64,000 nt of DNA, taken from positions 620,001 through 684,000 of the forward strand of contig JABYQQ010000011.1 of assembly GCA_022605405.1 (NCBI GenBank), written 5' to 3'. Each line of letters opens with the position of its first letter. Position 1 is the stretch's first letter. Below are positions 59,755 to 64,000 of the stretch, piece by piece. The position numbers were made by a program, and so were the translations under genes. Below the pieces are notes generated by a model. The model was not told the DNA's origin and made no database searches. It saw only the letters and a program-made list of their open reading frames with translations. The DNA is from Earliella scabrosa (Eukaryota > Basidiomycota > Agaricomycetes > Polyporales > Polyporaceae).

Positions 59755-60323
59755 TCACGGCTGGACGTTCACAAGGTCCGCGATCCACCGAAACAGCGCA
59801 AGCTGCCCCAAGTTCGGCTCAGCAGCCACCGCGCCCGCATACGCTTCGAATAGCCGCAGCGTCTCCTGCCAGTGCACTCTGCATCAGCACCACACAACCG
59901 ACCCCCTAAGCCGAACCCGCCACGCACCGGGTAGCTATTCAAGTCGACGTCCCCCGGCTGTCCGTACACCCTCCGCCGCCAGCCGTACCGCTCGACCCAC
60001 CGGCTCACGAACCCCTGGAACGTCGCATCGACGTGTGCCTGTCCGAGTCCCCCCCGCTCGCGTAAGCACACCCTCCTTCGTGTCAGACCCCGGACAAGGC
60101 CTGGAGAGAAGGGACCCACCTGGAAGTCGAGCCCGTGGATGTCCGGGCGCGCCTGCAGCACCGCGGCGGCATACGCGGCGGCGAGCATCGGCCGCCCAAG
60201 AGTCACGAGCCGGTTACCGTCACCGTAAGGCTCGCGCAGCGCTGTAGGTTGCGAGTGGTGGGCAAAGACGTCCAGCTGGGCGTCTCCGCTGAGGTGTGGG
60301 GCGGGAGGTGTGTATGCGGCCAT
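59755..60323 (-). CDS. Tandem paralogue C, small RNase III-like-fold protein
   Basis: Start ATG 60323 (MAAYTPPAPHLSGDAQLDVF). It then reads AHHSQP and NRLVTLGRPMLAAAYAAAVL in exon 1, ending at GLDFQ with donor GTGGGT. The second exon carries ATFQGFVSRWVERYGWRRRV and GDVDLNSY. The third has ETLRLFEAYAGAVAA, then LALFRWIADLVNVQP and the stop at 59755. It is the most diverged of the three: it has a small insertion near the His-Ser motif (TALREPYGDG). A TATATG run lies about 110-120 bp upstream. Same exon plan as A and B. Confidence 0.65.
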
Positions 60324-62378
60324 GCTGATCCTTGTCGTGATGTATAGGGGTGGAAAACGGGCGGTTGGGATTGGCGCGGGTTTGGAGGGCGGGTGGAGGG
60401 CGGGGCGTTGGGTGAGCTGGAGGCGGGAGGCTCATATACATATACATGGAGGCAATCATGCAGCTGCGACGAGGCTTGAGGGACGTATTGGTAGCGCAGA
60501 CGGGCCTGCGGTACGCGTGTGCGGTTTGGGGTAGCGAGAATGAGCGTATGCGCGTGCGGCTTGCGATGCGGGGGCATCCGGTCTACCGTCTGCGGGTGGT
60601 TTGGACCCCAACGGTGCTGCTGCGTAGCGCGTCCGGCGTCATCGGCGTGAAAGGGTGTGCGGCGCGCAGGGTGCCACGATTACGGGGAACTGTGAGTCCG
60701 TGTATCTGGGATCTGGTAAACGGTGCGCAGACGGAGTCAGCCAACAGCCACAGCTCGGAGATGGAGTGCACTGGCCTGCAGCAGCAGCTCGCTGCTGCGG
60801 AATTCCGGATATTGTCAATCCGAGCTGCTGTCAGGGAGGGACTCGGACGAGGGTAGGATGATCTCACCGAGGATGCATTGGGCCGCTGACGTCGGCGGTG
60901 CGCGATGCAGTGGAGGGCTCCGAGTCGAGTCCGGAGGCGGGCGGGCGTCGACGTTCAACTTGGAACCTGCCAGGATTGCTGCTGCGGCAGGTTCGAGCTG
61001 TCACGATCCCGACCTCGCGTCACTGTTTACACGCACACAGACACAAACATGCGAGTGCTGCAGATGCGGGGGCAATGAAGCTGTGCTATATCTGGATTGA
61101 CACGAGGCCAGGGGGCTGGAGAGGACTCGAATAACTTGGACGTGTTGCTTCCTGTTTCCTGGTGGTCTCCCAGAAAGTCTAGAAGATCGGGCTGCGGGGT
61201 ACGGGGTTAATATTCTTCTCTGATCCGCACAGCTGGTCTGCGACAACAAGTCATCCTTGTGTTCTGCTGTCCTTGCGTGGGATCTGTCGAAGGCTAGACG
61301 GGTAGTTGTCTGTCTGTGGACCGTGTGCGCAGTGCGGTGGTAGTCATATTTGGGGCACTAGACCTGGACTCATAGAGAACGGTTCAGTCTCTGCGGAGCG
61401 GGATGTTGACATCGGCCGCGGATTGCGTGGGTGTGTCGGATCTGCAACCCTGTCATGGAAGGCGGTGCCGTGAGATTCATGGGACCTGGGGAATATACCG
61501 CATGGCGATATGTTCCTCTCAGATTTTTCCCAATGGAGTAGTGATGGATTTGAGTCCTTCAACTTGATCTGCTGAGCGGGCTGCGACGCAATACTTCGCT
61601 TTGCTCACGAGGTACCCAGGCTGCTTTGTTTAAGTCATCATTAAGATGAGTGTGATTCTACAAGTTCGGGAATACGCTCACAGATGCCGGTAGACAGCTG
61701 TAAGGTTGAATTCAGTAGCCATTGCAGTATGCCGACACATATAAGGACTTACTTTCTGTCTTACGCAAGTCATGCGTGTAAGCAATATGCTCAAGTTCAA
61801 GTTCAAGGTCCGAGGCCACTCCACATACCTAGGGCCATCTCATACCGACCTATCGACCCCGGGCGACATCGACATGTTCGGGTGGCCTGTTTTCCGCAGT
61901 ACCTATGACGACCACATGGTCGCTGGTCGTAAAAACGCGATATCGTCCGGGTGTACCCGGTTGCCGAATCAGGTAATCACATTGATCGGAGGAACGATCT
62001 CCAACATGATTGTCGAGAGTGCCAGGATGTGAACAGTGTATTACTATCACGCATATACTTACTGAAGTTCAAGAAGAGATGCAAAGTACGATAGACGTGA
62101 AAGAAGAGAGCAGGAGTCTTAAAGTTAAGATCTAAGACATGTGGCTGTCAGGGTTGGCGCGTCTGTATTGCGTTGCTGCGGACGTGGACGAAGACTGATG
62201 GGACAAGGTTTACTCCATGGGCGTTGACAGAACGTTGACGCTGCATGCAGCGCTCGCATCTATCCTCTCTCTTGCACTCAACGTCCTCGACGACGACGCC
62301 CCTCTCCTTTCCGCCCCTCCGCCCGTCTGAAGACTCTTCTCCCACCGCGCCCGGCGACAACGAGGCATCGAGGCCGAC
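60324..62378. other. Intergenic region, no recognised gene
   Basis: Two kilobases with open frames on both strands (for example 60446-60856 plus, 61772-62032 plus), none with recognisable domains. The promoter of paralogue C (TATATG run near 60433-60447) and of the mannosyltransferase gene should lie at the two ends. Confidence 0.4.
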
Positions 62379-62891
62379 ATGGTCCTCAAGCTCACCACCA
62401 CCACCCGTTACGTCCTCCTGGTCATCGTAATCATCGTGAGTGCATCTATTCTCACCTCCGTCGCGCGCGTGCCTTCTCCTCGTGGTCACGGTCGAGAACG
62501 AGCAAGGGCGAGGGAGGACGCACGTCGCACGAGACGGGCCAGCATGCTGACCTCCGCGGCGTTCCCACCAGATCGGCCTGCACTCCATCCTCAGCTTCAC
62601 ACACGAAGACTACGGCCGCGCCACCTCCCTCCAAAACATCGCCTCCCACCTCACATGGGGCTCCTCCGACGTCGACACCGTACCAGAAGAGTACTACCTA
62701 CCGGACAACATCACGCATCCAGATGCCCTGGTGGAACGCAAGGCGAACGCGGTCATCCTCATGCTCGCGCGCAATAGCGACGTCGACAACGCGGTGCGGA
62801 GCGTCAGGCGGCTGGAGGACAGGTTCAACAAGAACTTCCAGTACCCGTGGCTGTTCTTGAACGAGGAGCCGTTCTCGGACGATTTCAAGAC
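62379..62891 (+). CDS. GT15 alpha-1,2-mannosyltransferase (Kre2/Mnt1 family), 5' part only
   Basis: Kre2/Mnt1/Ktr enzymes add mannose from GDP-mannose to O- and N-glycans in the Golgi. Exon 1 (62379-62435) encodes a short cytoplasmic tail and most of a signal anchor (RYVLLVIVII). A 136-bp intron follows; exon 2 (62572-62891) continues IGLHSILSFTHEDYGRATSL and then VERKANAVILMLARNSDVDN and RLEDRFNKNFQYPWLFLNEE, all typical of GT15. A proper donor (GAC/GTGAGT) ends exon 2, but no continuing GT15 exon was found in the remaining 1.1 kb, and the catalytic residues lie in the missing part. The gene is either interrupted by inserted sequence or broken. Confidence 0.75.
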
Positions 62892-63984
62892 GTGAGTGTT
62901 GACCTATGTCTCCATCCTATCCTCGCGGAGTTCGATTCCTACCTTTCCCCTTCATCCTACTTTGTATGCCCATGCATGAGCGGCGCTGTGTCGCCGTGTG
63001 GGGATTATGTTTCATATAACAGTCAGAGGTGCGCCGTCACAACTGCATATGCACGGGACTGCGTGCTGGTGCGGCGGATCCTCTGCCTGCTGCCTGGGAC
63101 TCGTATCGAACTCGTTTCCCATTCACGAACAAACCTATCTGCAACCCATTCGTCAAACGCATACATCGCGCCGCATATATGCGGTTGTTGCAGTCTCCTC
63201 GGTGCGGAGGTCCGTCTGGACTTTGTGTCTGCGCAAAGCACCAAGACAGGCTGCGGTCTCCCGATATGAGCTGTCTCCAGAACGCTTGCCCTTACTCCCA
63301 TTTCTTTGTGATGTCTCATCACAACGGTATATCCCGCTCGCGCGCGACTCGGGCCCGCGAGACGAGCGATGAACACACGGGAGAAGGGCACACGGTGGGT
63401 TGGGGATGTGAAATCCCAAAGACGTGTCTAGGCGTTCAGACAGGGAATTGCAAACGCAGATGAACTGGCGCTAGAGGCGAAGATGGAGAAGATCGAACAG
63501 ATTCCTCAAACGTCGCGGCTATGATAGCCTCCCCGTCTTCCAGCGTCTGTTTAGCCAGACGAATGCATGGACGAGGGGGAGGCCATCGTGACTGTAGTGC
63601 TCGGTGAGCCTCAGTCGCATCTGGCTCATCTCCGTTTGCAATGAGAGTCTTGACACCCGCGTGGTCTGAACCGATTGCTTTGGAATTTCACACCCCAGAT
63701 GCACGGTGAACCTGTCTCCCATCTGTCTATCGCTCGCCGCTAGCAACGCGAGCGCGACGATGGGCGTATCTGAATTGCGCGTAGGCAAACCCCCACGCTG
63801 TCCGCTAGAGATTGCTGGGAGCAGCCTGCGACAAGTAAGATTGGCCGTCTACACATTTGACCACATCACGTGCCGAAAATGTCACGCTTTGGCGGGGGAA
63901 ATGCACCAAATGACTAAAGGCTCCTCGACGAGGCATCCCACTCAAAATCAAAAACCATCAAATTGTACCCTCATGTTTTCTTAA
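62892..63984. other. Sequence after the GT15 exons, no coding continuation seen
   Basis: It starts as an intron (GTGAGTGTTG) but contains no GT15-like exon to the end of the window. The right part is an imperfect fold-back repeat. Open frames here have no recognised domain. Confidence 0.45.
63320..63770. repeat. Imperfect fold-back (inverted) repeat of about 450 bp
   Basis: The left arm (ACGAGCGATGAACACACGGG...GGGGATGTGAAATCCCAAAG, about 63360-63425) matches the reverse complement of the right arm (about 63680-63735: GGGGTGTGAAATTCCAAAG and GCGAGCGATAGACAG). Inner parts pair again (TAGCCTCCCC with GGGGGAGGCCATC). Both arms read GCEIPK in translation. The structure may be a diverged fold-back element or an inverted duplication of a small gene. 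Confidence 0.5.
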
Positions 63985-64000
63985 CAACTTGATGGTCGCC

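Overview
The window looks like a gene-dense euchromatic block of an Agaricomycete (mushroom-forming basidiomycete) joined to a repeat-rich block. The evidence is short GT-AG introns of about 45-65 bp with CTNAC-like branch sites, GC-rich coding sequence, and families typical of mushrooms: a KDZ transposase next to a TET/JBP dioxygenase, a mushroom-type homeodomain factor, and Mon2, Sld3 and TOPORS-like genes. All gene models were read by hand from frames and splice sites, without any database search.

Layout. 1-3.1 kb: a hAT transposase gene (minus). 4.2-4.8 kb: a small unknown gene. 4.85-11.68 kb: a 6.8-kb satellite made of about 96 tandem units in two length classes (73 and 68 bp) with higher-order amplification. 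11.9-12.1 kb: three 62-bp tandem repeats. 12.2-27.9 kb: a large composite DNA element whose flanks carry clusters of CCGGCCGG palindromes. Its body holds six tightly packed genes: a 199-aa unknown (minus), an intact 1,129-aa KDZ transposase in eight exons (minus), a TET/JBP-type 5-methylcytosine dioxygenase (minus), a roughly 900-aa unknown (plus), a Zn2Cys6 plus coiled-coil protein (minus) and a disordered protein with a helical C-terminus (plus).

27.99-32.0 kb: a giant inverted repeat with 1,095-bp arms around a 1,355-bp spacer. A 463-bp MITE sits in the right arm, and the left arm preserves its empty site. 32.6-33.1 kb: a 443-bp hAT-type MITE with a perfect 8-bp target duplication.

33.3-56 kb is the conserved gene block: a RING/RS-rich TOPORS-like E3 ligase (plus), a homeodomain transcription factor with a 12-nt microexon and a GC-AG intron (minus), an Sld3-like replication initiation factor with an MCB box in its promoter (plus), a 154-aa ankyrin protein whose first coding exon is only ATG (plus), the trafficking protein Mon2 (minus), and a 694-aa unknown gene split by a 509-bp TA-flanked MITE (plus).

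56.9-60.3 kb: a tandem array of three small paralogues (minus) with matching exon structure and a weak RNase III-like signature. 62.4 kb to the end: the 5' exons of a GT15 (Kre2/Mnt1-type) mannosyltransferase whose remaining exons are not visible, followed by an imperfect fold-back repeat.

How the parts relate. The composite element appears to carry both its mobilisation enzyme and a DNA-methyl oxidase, which could counter silencing of the element (inference). The satellite, palindrome and MITEs next to it suggest a methylated, recombination-active compartment. The right half is ordinary housekeeping and developmental genes, with occasional MITE hits.
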